From contig RFPK01000027.1 of NCBI GenBank assembly GCA_009926195.1, forward strand, positions 1-13,419: a stretch of 13,419 nucleotides of DNA, given 5' to 3'. The notes under the pieces were generated by a model. The model was not told where the DNA came from and ran no database searches. It saw only the letters and a list, made by a program, of their open reading frames with translations. The number at the start of each line of letters is the position of its first letter. Within the stretch, counting starts at the first letter, position 1. Shown here piece by piece: positions 13,255 to 13,419 of this stretch. The position numbers were made by a program, and so were the translations under genes. Source of the stretch: Synechococcaceae bacterium WB4_1_0192 (GTDB lineage Bacteria > Cyanobacteriota > Cyanobacteriia > PCC-6307 > Cyanobiaceae).

Positions 13255-13419
13255 CTGTCCCCCTCCAGCAACGCCACCACGGCCGGATCCCAGAGGATCT
13301 GCTGGTGGCGCTGGGGCATTCGATCCGCGGGCGCCTGAGCCATCTGCTGCAGTTCGAGGTGGCGGTGAGCACGCTGGTCACCTTGCTGGGCTTCGGGCTG
13401 GTGGCCGGTGTGTTGCAGG
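13251..13419. other. Unresolved partial coding frame at right window edge
   Basis: Two antiparallel frames are open to the edge. On plus, a frame from about GTG 13305 reads ALGHSIRGRLSHLLQFEVAV followed by a membrane-like STLVTLLGFGLVAGVLQ; almost all its third codon bases are G or C, as in the neighbouring genes. On minus, 56 codons end in ...LWDPAVVALLEGDR with a TGA at 13251-13253 overlapping the ATG of the HTH gene (ATGA), which looks like an operon junction, but its composition (rich in Gln and His) is less gene-like. Only one is likely to be real, and I cannot name a family for either. Confidence 0.35.

Noticed and set aside
1..13419. CRISPR arrays, insertion sequences, toxin-antitoxin or phage-defence modules
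   Set aside because: I saw no regularly spaced repeats of 25-40 bases, no transposase with terminal inverted repeats and no defence-family domains. The only mobile-element hint is the HTH gene near tRNA-Pro.

Overview
The window does not read as one genome. Bases 1 to about 2840 look betaproteobacterial (Burkholderiales/Comamonadaceae-like). Bases from about 2831 to the right end look like a GC-rich picocyanobacterium of the Cyanobium/Synechococcus type. The two parts meet inside one open frame, at a 20-base block (2831-2850) that plausibly belongs to both an Hsp20 gene and an HtrA protease gene. A metagenome assembly chimera is the simplest explanation. Supporting signs are that both genes are cut at the same point, that the gene families change abruptly there, and that the cyanobacterial palindrome GCGATCGC occurs only to the right (4710, 5110, 7451). 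Taxonomy here is recalled from protein families, not from a search.

Left part (1-2850): on the minus strand, a class I/II PLP aminotransferase cut by the window edge and a periplasmic amino-acid-type ABC substrate-binding protein. Divergent from these is the first ~75 codons of an Hsp20 small heat-shock protein with a good ribosome binding site.

Right part (2831-13419): HtrA/DegQ-type serine protease lacking its N-terminus, then a tightly coupled pair of glycosyltransferases of the TIGR04282 and TIGR04283 families, all on plus. Next come a cyanobacterial GNAT acetyltransferase (minus) and an alpha/beta hydrolase (plus) facing away from each other, then a minus-strand pair hisG and an MsbA-type ABC exporter joined by a TGATG overlap. 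These are followed by a GloB-type glyoxalase II (plus), an iron/thiamine-type ABC ATPase (minus), RidA (plus), an AlkB-type dioxygenase (minus) overlapping ridA, a ~420-base stretch without a convincing gene, a DUF2811 protein (plus) and tRNA-Pro(TGG). Downstream of the tRNA are a structured spacer with a likely terminator, an excisionase-like HTH gene (minus) and an unresolved partial frame at the edge.

Most cyanobacterial genes are housekeeping or damage-control functions: protein quality control, methylglyoxal detoxification, imine deamination, alkylated-base repair and histidine synthesis. They are packed with convergent overlaps of 49 to 112 bases. The only accessory-looking part is the segment after tRNA-Pro, which could be the edge of an integrated element. 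I found no convincing undescribed system. The striking 'Hsp20-HtrA fusion' is best treated as an artefact until shown otherwise.
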